Shown here: positions 11,431-21,548 of the stretch, piece after piece
How positions within the stretch are numbered: the first letter of the stretch is position 1
Layout: each line of letters opens with the position of its first letter
NCBI GenBank assembly: GCA_030323885.1
Contig: CM059187.1
Coordinates: forward strand, 125,038,025-125,102,024
From: Branchipolynoe longqiensis
Lineage: Eukaryota > Annelida > Polychaeta > Phyllodocida > Polynoidae
Length of the DNA: 64,000 nt
Direction of reading: 5' to 3'
Translations under genes and position numbers: made by a program
Notes under the pieces: model-generated
Seen by the model: the letters and a program-made list of their open reading frames with translations, nothing else
Database searches by the model: none
What the model was told of the DNA's origin: nothing

Positions 11431-11512
11431 GACCCCAACCCCGTATCATCACCCAAGACCTTCCCACCAGTTCCGGATCGTCGTCATCTTGTATGCGAAG
11501 ACATTTCGGATG

Positions 11513-12031
11513 CGCCAGACGCGGTGGCCGAATCGGTAGAGCGGAGGCTTCCCGTGCGGAAGGTAGGAAGTTCTAATCTCGGTCGAGTTAAACCAATGAC
11601 TTACAATTTATACAAATGTTATGCTTGTCGCTACCTAGTCTGGTGCTTGGCATTAGTAGGATAGGGCTAGAACTGGTTAGCTCAGTGTCAGGATATTGTG
11701 ACTGAGTTGGAAATCGGGTCATGGTGCCGTCTCCGGTTCAAGGATACCATCAAGAGAAACCTGAAGCTGAGAGACATTAAAACCGACTCATGGACATCAC
11801 TCTCACAGCAGAGAGCTAAATGGAGAGTGGCAGTCAAGTAATGAAAGCAGTCTTTGTCGCATCGCGATCGACAGCATGATGATGATGGGAAATCGGGTCA
11901 TGGTGCCGGTGGCCTGGTCTCCCAGTGGGGCAGTGCTGTAAAGATGCCATGAGTGTACACTGTCTAAAGTCGGTACCTGGCCTGATTTGAACTTAGATGT
12001 TGCCAGGATGTAAAACTCAAACAAACAAACA
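11513..12031 (+). mobile_element. SINE-1 copy interrupted by an RTE-like LINE fragment
   Basis: Head GCGGTGGCCGAATCGGTAGA, body, and tail GATGTTGCCAGGATGTAAAA ending in (AAAC)n. Flanked by a 12-bp direct repeat ACATTTCGGATG (11501-11512 and 12032-12043). At 11730-11887 a LINE fragment has been inserted into the body. The box B region reads AGTTCTAATCT, so this copy has drifted from the usual GTTCGAACCC-like form. Confidence 0.95.
11730..11887 (+). mobile_element. 5'-truncated RTE-like LINE insertion
   Basis: Matches the 3' end of the LINE at 48.9 kb: the end of its coding region (translation includes RFKDTIKRNLKLRDIK and QQRAKWRVAVK then a stop), a short 3' UTR with GCAGTCTTTGTCGCATCGCG, and an (ATG)n tail. 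It is bounded by a perfect 21-bp direct repeat beginning GGAAATCGGG (11709-11729 and 11888-11908), which is host SINE sequence duplicated on insertion. A TGA-type microsatellite tail is characteristic of RTE-clade LINEs. Confidence 0.93.
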
Positions 12032-12043
12032 ACATTTCGGATG

Positions 12044-12389
12044 AAGGACCGAGGCGCATGCGTGCCCGCGTCACGCATGCGCATGCGTGTCTACTCAGCC
12101 ATGACAGTGCAAGGGGTGACTAGGTGGAAAGCCGGGTCTCAGATTGTGTCTCGTGGTCGATATGGTCTCTCACTCTCACAGCGTGGGATGCCAGCTGCAC
12201 CTACAGTGTCTGCTCTATCGCTATTGTCTTCAAAGTCGGCATCCCGCCATTGTAGCATTAACCCTTTCGGGAAAGCTAAGCGCGTATGCATATCAATAGG
12301 CTTTATTCGGAATTGCAGAAGTGATATAATCGCCATATATCTATGGCCATATATCTATGGCGATAATATTATTAAGATGGGATATATTG
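12044..12389. other. GC-moderate stretch, nothing firm
   Basis: Contains ACGCATGCGCATGCG at about 12072-12086, resembling the NRF1-type motif, and an antisense frame (12139-12336) of fairly normal composition that I do not recognise. A local palindrome ATATATCTATGGCCATATAT lies near 12334-12360. Confidence 0.3.
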
Positions 12390-12490
12390 CTATATATATT
12401 TTTATATATATTTCTATATATATATATTTCTGTGTATATTTCTATGTATATTTCTATGTATTTTTCTGTGTATATTTCTATGTATATTTA
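12390..12490. repeat. TATATTTCTA-type microsatellite
   Basis: Repeats of TATATTTCTATGTATATTTC abutting a Fam-F module. Confidence 0.9.
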
Positions 12491-12690
12491 TGTGATGTAT
12501 AACGCATTATGCGAGTATAAAGGCGCGGAAGGGAATTAACTCCTCTTAATTATTATTATGTGCTAATTATTGTTAATATTACACTACATACTGTACTGCC
12601 TCCTCCATCTCGCGACTGGTGGCGCCACTCCCGGCTGCGCCCGGTACCTGCCTACCATGAATACATCACTCGCGTCGGGGATTTTTTCCT
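12491..12690 (+). mobile_element. Fam-F module, right end missing
   Basis: Begins GTGATGTATAACGCATTATG then CGAGTATAAAGGCGCGGAAG. It contains the core GACTGGTGGCGCCACTC and ends near GTCGGGGATTTTTTCC, where the 27.7-kb copy continues into a second TIR. TA-rich simple repeats lie on both sides (12390-12490 and 12690-12750). Confidence 0.8.
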
Positions 12691-12779
12691 ACTATATATT
12701 TGTGATTGTATATGCAAATATATGTATATATGCACATGCAAATATATGAAATGGCTACAGTACAAATAAGTGAACAAGA

Positions 12780-12895
12780 ATATAAGTGGGTTGAAAAGAA
12801 AATCGTCCAGTACGACTGACACCAAGTCATGTCCGTTAGTGACGAGGTGGATCGGTGGCGGCGCCACCGGTCACATGCGTTGGGTTGGATGTTGA
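12780..12895 (-). mobile_element. Fam-F related module (core only)
   Basis: Carries TACGACTGACACCAAG and GGTGGCGGCGCCACCGGTCA, matching in order the modules at 27.94-28.08 and 62.93-63.08 kb. Ends are not resolved. Confidence 0.5.
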
Positions 12896-12947
12896 TTGGT
12901 TCTTGGAGTTTTACGTCCTGGCAACATTTAAGGTCATATCAGGATGG
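12896..12947 (-). mobile_element. SINE-1 tail fragment
   Basis: GGAGTTTTACGTCCTGGCAA followed by CATTTAAGGTCATATCAGGA is the minus-strand 3' end of SINE-1. Confidence 0.85.
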
Positions 12948-12996
12948 CGTTTGGGTTGGAGGAAGCAACACATAGAATAGACAAATAATGAGAACA

Positions 12997-13063
12997 ATGC
13001 CCTTTCATGGCTTTATACTCGCATAATGCTTTATACATCACATATGTGTATGTACACACAAGC

Positions 13064-13104
<41 letters not shown>

Positions 13105-13145
13105 TATGTATATATATATATACATATCTATATACATACACATAT
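12997..13145. mobile_element. Fam-F end next to TA microsatellite
   Basis: GCCTTTATACTCGCATAATG-like sequence (12999-13043, here GGCTTTATACTCGCATAATG) is a Fam-F TIR in reverse orientation, followed by a TA-rich microsatellite at about 13060-13145. Confidence 0.75.
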
Positions 13146-13149
13146 GTAT

Positions 13150-13335
13150 ACATTTTATGTGGTACAGTATGTGACCATAACGGCTGCTGAGGCATGGGCG
13201 AGTAGGTGGCGCCGCGTGGACAAGTGTACCAGTAGATGACCTAATGAATAGAGGTAACCAGCTGATGACTTAATGGCTGGGGAGTAGATGGGATCTTCCG
13301 GCTTATTATACTCGAATAATGACTTATGCAGCATA
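13150..13335. mobile_element. Degenerate Fam-F module
   Basis: Contains GTAGGTGGCGCCGCGTGG and ends TTATTATACTCGAATAATGA, a diverged Fam-F TIR. Confidence 0.45.
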
Positions 13336-13341
13336 TACATA

Positions 13342-13491
13342 CATTAAAACCTCTCTAACCGACAACCTCCACAGATCGACTACTCCCCTATATCGATCAC
13401 TTCATTTGGGTCCCAAACGATCGCCCATCCAATACGAAATGAACCATTTAAAGTCGGTCCCATGGTCGGTCGATTTAGAGAGGTTTTACTG
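13342..13491. mobile_element. Fam-P TIR element P1
   Basis: Starts CATTAAAACCTCTCTAACCG and ends TTAGAGAGGTTTTACTG with TA on both sides (13340-13341, 13492-13493). TIRs opening CAGT with a TA target are typical of Tc1/mariner, especially pogo/Tigger-like, non-autonomous elements. 150 bp, non-coding. Confidence 0.9.
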
Positions 13492-13493
13492 TA

Positions 13494-13671
13494 CAGTAAA
13501 ACCTCCCTAACTGACCACCTCCACAGATCGACCACTCCCCTATATCGATTGCTTTATTTGGGTCCCAACAATACCATTGCAACCATATTATAACTCCTTA
13601 AACCGACCACGTCCCTAAATCGACCACTTAAAGTCGGTCCCAAGGTCGGTCGATTTAGAGAGGTTTTGCTG
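13494..13671. mobile_element. Fam-P TIR element P2
   Basis: Starts CAGTAAAACCTCCCTAACTG, ends GATTTAGAGAGGTTTTGCTG. It abuts P1 and shares the TA dinucleotide at 13492-13493. Confidence 0.92.
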
Positions 13672-14167
13672 TGGATATATTTGATTAAAATGACGTCACA
13701 TCTTACTGTTATAGTGTTTCCACGTGGTTGCCATGGGTTTGCTCCAACTCCCACCGCGGGTTGTTGCTCGGGTACAATGATGATATATGTCAATTGTTAG
13801 GCACCTGTGTGTGGTGGAGTACCGGATGTAGGGTTGGTACCTGGTGACACGTGTAGACGCACCTGGGGCCCGCGTTTGTAACGAATCCACCAATCAGTGA
13901 ACACCTGCGCAACATGGGTGCGTACAACTAAAGTTAGACCACTCGATGGTGCCGACGGAAGTGATTGGGTTGGGGGGAGGGGGGGGGGGGGCGTGAGATA
14001 TCTCTAAAGGAAATGCAATATAAAAAAAGTAGCTCAATCTGACAAAAAAAAACAATGTTATTCATTCCTAGTTTAACGACTTATTTCTTCACATGTATAT
14101 GGTCAATTCTCACGACTGGTGTGCATTTTTGGAATAAATCAAGTGTCTGACTGTTATTAATGCACTT
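13672..14167. other. No recognisable gene
   Basis: Contains a G-run (13973-13991). About 14098-14132 is the reverse complement of a segment near 18758-18795 (CAAAAATGCACACCAGTCG), a short repeat of unknown family. Confidence 0.5.
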
Positions 14168-14168
14168 A

Positions 14169-15219
14169 AGCCCCAGTCACACATAGCCGGATGAGCCCCG
14201 GATTTTGAGCCGGACCACCCACGGACCAACGGCCTGGACTGTCTCGGACCGCCATGGATAAAACCACTGTTTTCGTAGATTTTTGCCTCACAGCCACACT
14301 TTCCCGGACGAGCCCCGGACGAGCGCCGGACCAAAGGCCGGACCGCCCCGGACCACCCCGGACCGCCCCATACCACCCCCGGCCTGCCCCCGGAATGGCC
14401 CCGGACGAGCGCGCACTGGGCCGGACCAGCCCCTGACTAACCCAGACGAGGCCGGACCACCCCCGGACTGCCCCGGACCACCCCCGGACTATCCCGGACC
14501 TCCCCGGGACCACCTCTGGCTGTCCGGGAGTGGTCCGTGGCTAGGCCAGGGGTAGTCCGGGACAGTCCGGGGATCGTCCGGGGATCGTCCGGTCAAACCG
14601 TGGCTCAAAATGACCCCGAACCACCCCTGGACAGGCCCGGTGTCGTATTGTCAGCGGCCTGCCATCGTCAGCGGCCTGTCGTCGCTTCTGCGCATGCGCG
14701 GATTTTCGGAAGTTGCCGCGAGCACTGCTATTTGTTTTGTTTACACTCGGCCATTCGACGCTGATCGAGCTGCTACGTTAATATCGCTTGGAATTTAAGG
14801 TTAATTTAATTAAATTTCATTATTTGAGTATGTAATTCTGTTAAATATGATCGCATTCAATAGATTTTGGCGTAATCGGTCCCTAACACTGCCGGGCACC
14901 AGCTGAGCTTGTAGCCGGCGATGCCACGGGTCTTTTGACCACGACGGGCCGCTGAGAATGACGGGCCGCTGAAAATACGACACCGGTCCACCCCGGACCA
15001 CCCCCGGAATAGCTGGATCACCCCCGGACCACCCCCGGATCAGGCCGGACCAGGCCGGATTGAGCCTGGATCGCAAAATCCCCCAGACCGCCCCGGATGT
15101 TTTAAGCATTTTAAAACATCCGGGGCCTAGCCCGAACGGCGCCGGACGAGCCACGGACCACCCCGGATGGCGGTCCGGGGCTCGTCCGGCCCCTGATCCG
15201 GGTATGCGTGACTGGGGCT
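14169..15219. mobile_element. 1.05-kb CCGGA-rich TIR element containing a nested inverted repeat
   Basis: Starts AGCCCCAGTCACACATA and ends TATGCGTGACTGGGGCT. Both flanks are TTA (14166-14168, 15220-15222). The arms are dense in GGACCACCCCGGACC-type repeats. Inside, 14637-14988 is itself bounded by inverted copies starting CCGGTGTCGTATTGTCAGCG. Opposing open frames arise from the GC-rich repeats and are not genes. Confidence 0.85.
14637..14988. mobile_element. Inverted-repeat element nested in the 14.2-15.2 kb element
   Basis: Left arm CCGGTGTCGTATTGTCAGCG... and right arm ...CGCTGAAAATACGACACCGG are inverted over roughly 48 bp, each holding two copies of a CAGCGGCC motif. The interior contains CTGCGCATGCGCGG (14688-14701), an NRF1-like palindrome. 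Confidence 0.75.
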
Positions 15220-15271
15220 TTAGCAGTCAATTGCTGTTCTGTTAAGATCCATGTGTACATACTGTAGTTGT

Positions 15272-15604
15272 CTGCACTGACCTCTCAGGCAAGTAACCAC
15301 ATAGACAGGTAGGCGTGGGTAGTATGTTGATATCAGGGAGCCTAGGTGGTGTAATGGTTAGCACACTGGCCCGGAATGCAAAGAGATGTGGGTTCGAGTC
15401 CCACTCTAGGCACAATATTTCCCATTTTCATCACCCCCATGACACTGGTTGCCGTGACCATGATCCTGTACAAGCTACGTGCTGTATGGTTGTTGAACCT
15501 ACCCTGTGTATGTATGTGTAAGTGCATTGCTTGTATGTATGTAATTGTAAGCATTAAATGACCATTTAAAAGACTTACAATTCCAGGGGGATGAGTGTAG
15601 TAGG
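15272..15604 (+). mobile_element. SINE-2 tandem unit 1
   Basis: A 333-bp unit with a tRNA-like region at 15340-15411. That 72-nt block folds as a cloverleaf: acceptor GCCTAGG/TCTAGGC, D stem GTGT/GCAC, T arm GTGGG TTCGAGT CCCAC. The anticodon stem CTGGC/GCAAA is mostly unpaired and position 33 is C, so it is a degenerate tRNA (pol III promoter) rather than a functional gene. The body continues to TTACAATTCCAGGGGGATGA. Confidence 0.85.
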
Positions 15605-15925
15605 CTGCACTGACCTCTCAGGCAAGTAACCACATAGACAGGTAGGCATGGGTAATGTGTTGATATCAGGGAGCCTAGGTGGTGTAATGGTTAGCACACT
15701 GGCCCAGAATGCAAAGAGATGTGGGTTCGAGTCCCGCTCTAGGTGCAATATTTCCCATTTACATCACCCCCATGACACTGGTTGCCGTAATCAGGATCCT
15801 GTACAAGCTTTGCGCTGTATGGCTGTTGAACCTACCCTGTGCATGGATGTGTTAGTGCATTGCCTGTATGTATGTAATTGTAAGCATTAAAAGACTTACA
15901 ATTCCAGGGGGACGAGTGTAGTGGT
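15605..15925 (+). mobile_element. SINE-2 tandem unit 2
   Basis: A 321-bp near-copy of unit 1 with its tRNA-like region at 15673-15744. Direct tandem arrangement. Confidence 0.85.
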
Positions 15926-16069
15926 CTGCACTGACCTCTCAGGCAAGTAACCATATAGACAGGTAGGCGTGGGTAGTGTGTTGATATCAGGGAGCCTAGG
16001 TGGTGTAATGGTTAGCACACTGGCCCGGAATGCAAAGAGATGTGGGTTCGAGTCCCACTCTAGGCGCAA
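15926..16069 (+). mobile_element. SINE-2 tandem unit 3, truncated after the tRNA-like head
   Basis: The leader and tRNA-like block (15994-16065) match units 1 and 2; homology stops shortly after the acceptor stem. Confidence 0.85.
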
Positions 16070-16573
16070 TACCAACCATGTGAATGCAAAGAAGTAAAAT
16101 AAATACAAATCGGACTTTAAGGCATATCTTTACTCAAATTAAAGTGAAAGAAACATCAACCCATCAACTTATGAAATGCATACTTTGCACTGACCTAACA
16201 AAATCAGATGCCTTTCAAAATGATATTTATCACATAGAATCTCATCATACACATGTTGTGCATTCGGCAATATGCTCAAAGCTATGCTGCGATAATATAT
16301 AAGTGAAATACATGCTATTATATCAGGAAAGACAAGAAATCTTACAAATTGACATCAACTTACGAATTCTTTTCAAATATTTCTACAGCCTATATTTTTA
16401 AACATTAGTGAATTATATATTTTTTTAAGGGAGCCTATTATAAGAGGTACAAAATGCTGTGAAGTCCTTCCCCCTATCTTTAGAATACTGTCCTCTACCA
16501 GCAGTTATCATGCCAACATCAAGTTATGAATTCGTCAACTTACGAAATGCATCACCAGGTTGGAGAGCTTACC
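16070..16573. other. No recognisable feature
   Basis: AT-rich. ATCAACTTATGA/ACGAAATGC-type words recur (16156-16176, 16518-16549, also 18229-18243), suggesting a dispersed diverged repeat I cannot delimit. Confidence 0.35.
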
Positions 16574-17036
16574 TCATTTTACTTGACTCGACTTTACCCG
16601 ACTCGAGTTTACCCGACTCGACTTTACCCGACCTCACTTTACCCGACCTGAGTTTACCCGACCTGAGTTTACCCGACCTCACTTTACCCGACCTCACTTT
16701 ACCCGACCTCACTTTACTCGACTCGACTAATCTACTTTACCTGACTCGACTTTACCCGACTCGACTCTACCCGACTCGACTCTACCCGACTCGACTTTAC
16801 CTGACTCAACTTTCCCCGACCTCACTTTACCCGACCTCACTTTACCTGACCTCACTTTACCCGACCTCACTTTACCTGACTCGACTTTACCCGACTCACC
16901 TTTACCTGACCTCACTTTACACGACCTCACTTTACCCGACCTCACTTTATCCGACTTGAGTTTACCCGACCTGAGTTTACCCGACCTCACTTTACCCTTC
17001 CTCACTTTACCGGTCCTCACTTTACCCGACCTCACT
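16574..17036 (+). repeat. 15-bp minisatellite
   Basis: About 30 units of CTCACTTTACCCGAC with variants CTGAGTTTACCCGAC and TCGACTTTACCCGAC. A 15-bp unit is a multiple of three, so both strands stay open (166 codons plus, 102 codons minus), giving pentapeptide-repeat translations. No start context, splice signal or flanking domain supports coding. Confidence 0.95.
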
Positions 17037-17143
17037 AGTTAATAGCGCCGCCGGAACTGGCGCAAGGAGGATGCAGGTGCTGCAGCTGCAACCTTCTTGC
17101 ATCCAAAATTTCCGAAATGGCGCCAGGTTGTCAGGAAGGCGTC

Positions 17144-17830
17144 AAGGGGCTTTCACATGACACATCACGGCAATGTACGCCGACGTAAGTGACTTTTTGG
17201 CCGCTATGTCAGGATATGTCGTTATGCGTTATGCATGCGTGTGTTATGCACTCGTTGGTATACGTCAATGTACGTCGACGTTGGTCGAGATACGCCGTCA
17301 CGCATCAGGGGGTCGAGAAAGTTTTGTGCATGCATAAAACTTTCGACGTACGACAACGTTTGACAGCGTGTGGATTTTACGTTGGTCGTACATTATGTAT
17401 ACGTTAGGCAAATGTCAATGTATGTTAGACATACTTTAGACAAATGTTGTTCACTATATTGCACTATGTTGACCTACGTTAAATGCAGTGGGAACATACA
17501 GTCCGCATACTGACAATGTATGGATAACATACATCTAACATACGTCTAATGTATGTTTAGCGTTTCTCCAGCATGTCTTGACATATATAACATATGACGC
17601 GTAGTTCTGGCGATCGAATAATTATATAACGTTCACCGGCATTCTGCGAACGTTTTTCGCCGGGAGGCACGTTAGCCATACATTGGTCATACGTTGGCCA
17701 TATGCTATGTATACAGTATGTATACATCCAACTTTGCACCCTGCGCCGAAAAAATTAGACGCTTCTTGATGTAAAAAAGTGATTTTACTCGTTGGCCGCG
17801 CTCTTGCGAGATGCGTCGTAATGTGACAGG
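17144..17830. mobile_element. Fam-B relative with central palindrome
   Basis: Left end AAGGGGCTTTCACATGACAC, right end GCGTCGTAATGTGACAGG, imperfectly inverted. The centre (17318-17343) is a near-perfect palindrome AAAGTTTTGTGCATGCATAAAACTTT minus its outer bases, the same core as the element at 62.4 kb. Arms contain ACGTTGGTC/ACATACG repeats. Exact ends are uncertain. Confidence 0.65.
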
Positions 17831-17998
17831 AATCGATCGTAAGCGAGCGCAGGCCTCGTGTGACCAGGGTATCAAGTGACGGACAAGACCAATAAAAAAA
17901 TGATATGATGGCAACATTGATGACAACTAGTTTCTTAATGCATTGTAATTTGTGAAAACTAATTCATTTAAGAAAAGGATAATATCATAATACAAATA

Positions 17999-18159
17999 AT
18001 ATAAAACCTCTCTAAATCGACTGACCTTATGACTGACTTTAAATGGTCGATTTAGGGAGGTGGAATATGGTTACACTGGTATTATCCGGACCCAAATAAG
18101 GCAATCGATATAGGGGGATGGTTGATCTGTGGAGGTGGTCGGTTAAGGAGGTTTTACTG
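17999..18159. mobile_element. Fam-P TIR element P3
   Basis: Left end AAAACCTCTCTAAATCGA (CAGT degraded), right end GGTTAAGGAGGTTTTACTG followed by TA. Confidence 0.85.
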
Positions 18160-18802
18160 TATACCATTTCCTCAGTTTTGTAGCCATGTTTATGCTTACA
18201 ACCAATTTGGTCATATTACAAAATACCATCAACTTACGAAACGCCTTTTCTATTGAACCCCTGTGATATTACTATAATCCTCACAGGCACTTGTTATATA
18301 CCACTGAAAAGTCCATTTCTTGTACTTTAAGCGAATTTCTATTATCTAATATAATATGCAGTTGGTAAAACGCAGTAACAGTTGATATAAGATCACATTT
18401 GAAGTACTAGACTGGACAATTATTTTTATTTTTTCAAAAGTGAAAAAGATAGAGGAATTCAATGTAAATGCCTATGCCAAGAGCATAGGTGAGTAGTGAC
18501 ATCATTAATATGCATGTAGGAACACTAAAATCTGTAGGAAAATAATGAATATAGCTCAAATGAGGCCATTCTATGATATTTCTGATGCGTTTCATAAGTT
18601 GATGGTCAAAATAAGTTTTTTTTATTTTTAAACCTCTCTACAGGCTTAACTCCTTGGACTTAAGGAAACTTTTTTAACTTCTGGATAGCCTGATGTTATA
18701 TATTTTCTGAGAAATTAATTAAAAACATGATACTGGTGAGTAATTTTTGGTCAAAAATGCACACCAGTCGCGAGTCGCGAGAATCGACCATATACATATG
18801 AG
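18160..18802. other. No gene recognised
   Basis: AT-rich. Only the short repeat near 18758-18795 shared with 14.1 kb is noted. Confidence 0.4.
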
Positions 18803-19135
18803 GAGCGGGACGTAGCTCAGGCGGTAGAGTGTCCACCTGTGAAGGTGTAGGTCATCCTATCGATCCTGCTCAGTGGACACATTTGCAGTTTGGGATATTT
18901 TCCGTTCCAATCAGTGGTCCACAACTGGTTCATCAAAGGCTGTGGTATGTGCTGTCCTATCTGTGGGAGAGTGCATATAAAAAAAAACCTTGCTGCTTAT
19001 AGGAAGAGTAGCCTATGTGGCGGCAGAGGATTTCCTCCAAAGAAATATCTCAGAATGACTATATGTTTGATGTCCAATAGCCAATGATAAAATCAATGTG
19101 CTCTAGAGGCGTCAGTAAATAAAACAAACTTTATA
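18803..19135 (+). mobile_element. SINE-3, tRNA-derived SINE of a type known from molluscs
   Basis: The tRNA-like head GACGTAGCTCAGGCGGTAGA (box A type) is followed by a degraded box B. The body contains GGCTGTGGTATGTGCTGTCC, TGTGGGAGAGTGCATATAAA and CTTGCTGCTTATAGGAAGAG and ends GTCAGTAAATAAAACAAACT. I recognise this body from mollusc genomes (established knowledge from memory, not searched). Near-identical 12-bp flanks TATACATATGAG / TATACATATAAG (18791-18802, 19136-19147) are its target duplication. An internal frame of 65 codons is not a gene. Confidence 0.88.
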
Positions 19136-19173
19136 TATACATATAAGTGAAGTGGGCGTGTCTACTCGCCTTG

Positions 19174-19274
19174 AGCAATTTGCGCACTCGGTCCACGGGT
19201 GCGCAAATTGCTTCCGCTTGTGCACGCGAGGCTTCGCGGCGGTAAAGCGTTGCTTGGCGACTAGCTAAGCAACG
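19174..19274. other. Two inverted repeats in a CpG-rich patch
   Basis: Perfect 14-bp arms AGCAATTTGCGCAC / GTGCGCAAATTGCT (19174-19187, 19199-19212; 11-nt spacer), then CGTTGCTT / AAGCAACG (19247-19254, 19267-19274). The patch (about 19145-19320) is GC-rich and matches no other repeat in the window. Confidence 0.7.
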
Positions 19275-19319
19275 ATGGGGGGTCGGGCGTTCGGGGGCTG
19301 ACCCGGCAGACGTGTTTTT

Positions 19320-20079
19320 GCACGCTCTGTCATTTCAGCCGATATTTAAGCTTTTATTATCTAAATTCTAAAACTAACTTAAATACAAGTAACACGGGAG
19401 AGAAAGGGAGTTATTGGATCTTTATTGAATGCGCCTATTTCGCTGGTATCCTTGTTAGTTATGGTAAGAATAAAGTCGGGAGCTCTTGTGAAGGTGGATT
19501 GGGACGTTCCTTGCATTCTTTACTATCCTCCAGTATTACTGTAGATTAACCGCTATGGAAAACCTGATATTCGAATGCTTTATATGTAATTAAGGGCCTT
19601 AAGCCTAAGAAAGCCTTATGCAGTTACTTAACCCATCTGCGGGAATATAATGACAACACATTCACAGAATTAACATAGTGTTACTTTAGGGCGGAAATTA
19701 AAGACATTAACTTAGCACTGATTATCAGTGACAGCGGCAGCATCTCTAGCTGGACGCGTACTTCTGGAATCATTCAGTAACATAAATAATACCCCGAAAT
19801 GCGATGGGGACAGCCAGTTAGTTGAAATAACCTAATTTATAGATCTAGATATACTTTAGGCCGATAAATGCGCTTGATGGCAAATTGCGTATGTAGACGA
19901 AACTCTGGCTATCCGCCTTTAGCACGGGGAGGACACCGACGGCGACGGACTACCTGCAGACGGGAGGAGGAGCTGCAGCAGCCCGCGGCAGGCCCAGGAA
20001 ATTCACATGGAAAATATTACATAATATTACATAAAATTAACTCGTTGGCTCGCCTTATAGCGGGGGTAGAATTAGCCGA
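19320..20079. other. No recognisable feature
   Basis: Apparently single-copy within this window, with no gene structure I can defend. Confidence 0.4.
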
Positions 20080-20087
20080 ACGGTTAA

Positions 20088-20150
20088 ATATATATATACA
20101 TATATGTGATGTATAACACATTATATGAGTATAAATGCAAGGGTAACATG
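20088..20150 (+). mobile_element. Fam-F end next to TA tract
   Basis: TATATGTGATGTATAACACA then TTATATGAGTATAAATGCAA is a Fam-F TIR directly after a short TA tract. Confidence 0.7.
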
Positions 20151-20861
20151 TACATCCTATATTTCCTCTGTGCACATTGGTGGAGTGCCCCCCCCCCCCA
20201 CCCTCCCAGGTGTCTGGTAAATTGCCGGGCGGGCGCCCCCCTCACGTCACACACTGGAGGACATTGCTCACGGGCACATAAGACGAGGAGGCTGAGGTTG
20301 GTACAATATATGGGTCTTGGTGCTGTACCAAGTGCACCTCTGGTAATGTCTATAGGTCATCATCATAATTAAGGTATGTCAAGTTTCACAATTATAGTTG
20401 CAATCACACAAGTATGTGCACTGCAGTCCGATCATTCTAATTGACGCATTTGCGAATGGAAATATGACTTGGAAGTTGGAGTGTCTGCGTTTATGAGGTC
20501 AGCACCTGTCTTGCACATGGTTTTGCCATCAGGTATATGATATGTTATGTCCCCATCATCACCTTAGGGCGATCTTCCAGTATTTCATTTTCCAACGTCG
20601 GCATGTTGGCAACTCTGCAATACCATTAATATAGTAATATTTTTTGTTTGTTTTTTTTCTGTTGAAGATCTATATTGCCTATCATGGATAAGCCTGAATA
20701 GACTTGTTTTCACCATTAGACATTTTGTCGATAGAAAGCCCGAGCCTACACTTTTACCGACCCAAGGGATTTTTTACCTCCCACACCACATATACTTGGT
20801 ATGAGAGCAACTGGCCTTTGATGACGCTGTAAGTTATACACAGCAGTGGAAATCCAAATTG

Positions 20862-20960
20862 GCAGAGGTGGGGGCACAGGGAATCGAACCGCTGACCTTC
20901 AGATTAGGAGTCCGACCTAGAAAAAAGCTAGACACTCTAACCACTCCGCCACAGAGAACA
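20862..20960 (-). mobile_element. tRNA-like sequence, probable SINE head
   Basis: The minus strand reads GTGGCGGAGTGGTTAGAGTG (box A) and GCGGTTCGATTCCC (box B), with a possible anticodon loop CTCCTAA. The T stem does not pair well and the acceptor stem is not clear, so this is a degenerate tRNA-derived element rather than a tRNA gene. The body is not delimited. Confidence 0.6.
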
Positions 20961-21548
20961 CCACAAATCTTATGGATTATTGTGTCCAAAATGCACCACA
21001 GAGCATCTAAAACTTTAAAAAGAATTCTGGGGGAAGTATCCCCAGACCCGCCAATGTTGCCAGGATCTTCCGGTTTTTCATTTATCAATGTTGGCAACCA
21101 TGTTCTTGTGTACATTGTATTAGAGTACACAGAGTACACACCGTATTCACCGAGCGCTCCTAACTAATGTCCCGTCATGCCTTCATTCAGCCTGGATACA
21201 ACACCTGTGTGATGTACCTTCTTCTTACTCTGTCTGACGAATAACAAGGTAATGCCAAAGTTTCTTCAAACACCGGGCTGCCCCCTGTTTATTCTACCAA
21301 CGTCAGAATAAAAGTACCCTGTCATTGCCCAGCTGGGTCGCGCAACCTCCTGTGGAGGGTGGGGGTGGGGGTGGGGGGGGGGTGACTGCTAGTTCTTACG
21401 TTGATTTAGTTGGTAAGATGGCTCCCAACCTACTCTGCCATCTCGTCCAGTTAAACTTCTGTTAAGTGGTCACCAGATGGTATAGATTAGAGGATATCAA
21501 CAGAAGTGACTTTAGCCACCATATTTAGCTTCTTTATATTTCTACACT
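20961..21548. other. No gene recognised
   Basis: Includes a G-rich run at 21357-21382. Otherwise nothing firm. Confidence 0.35.

Noticed and set aside
14110..14555. Opposing Trp/Ser/Gly-rich and Pro-rich frames
   Set aside because: Created by CCGGA-rich arms of a palindromic element.
15340..16065. Three tRNA genes
   Set aside because: Acceptor, D and T arms fold, but the anticodon stem does not pair and U33 is missing; the blocks recur as part of a longer repeated unit, so they are SINE heads.
16459..17035. Possible pentapeptide-repeat protein
   Set aside because: The 15-bp unit makes both strands open; no upstream domain or start context, and the flanks are non-coding.
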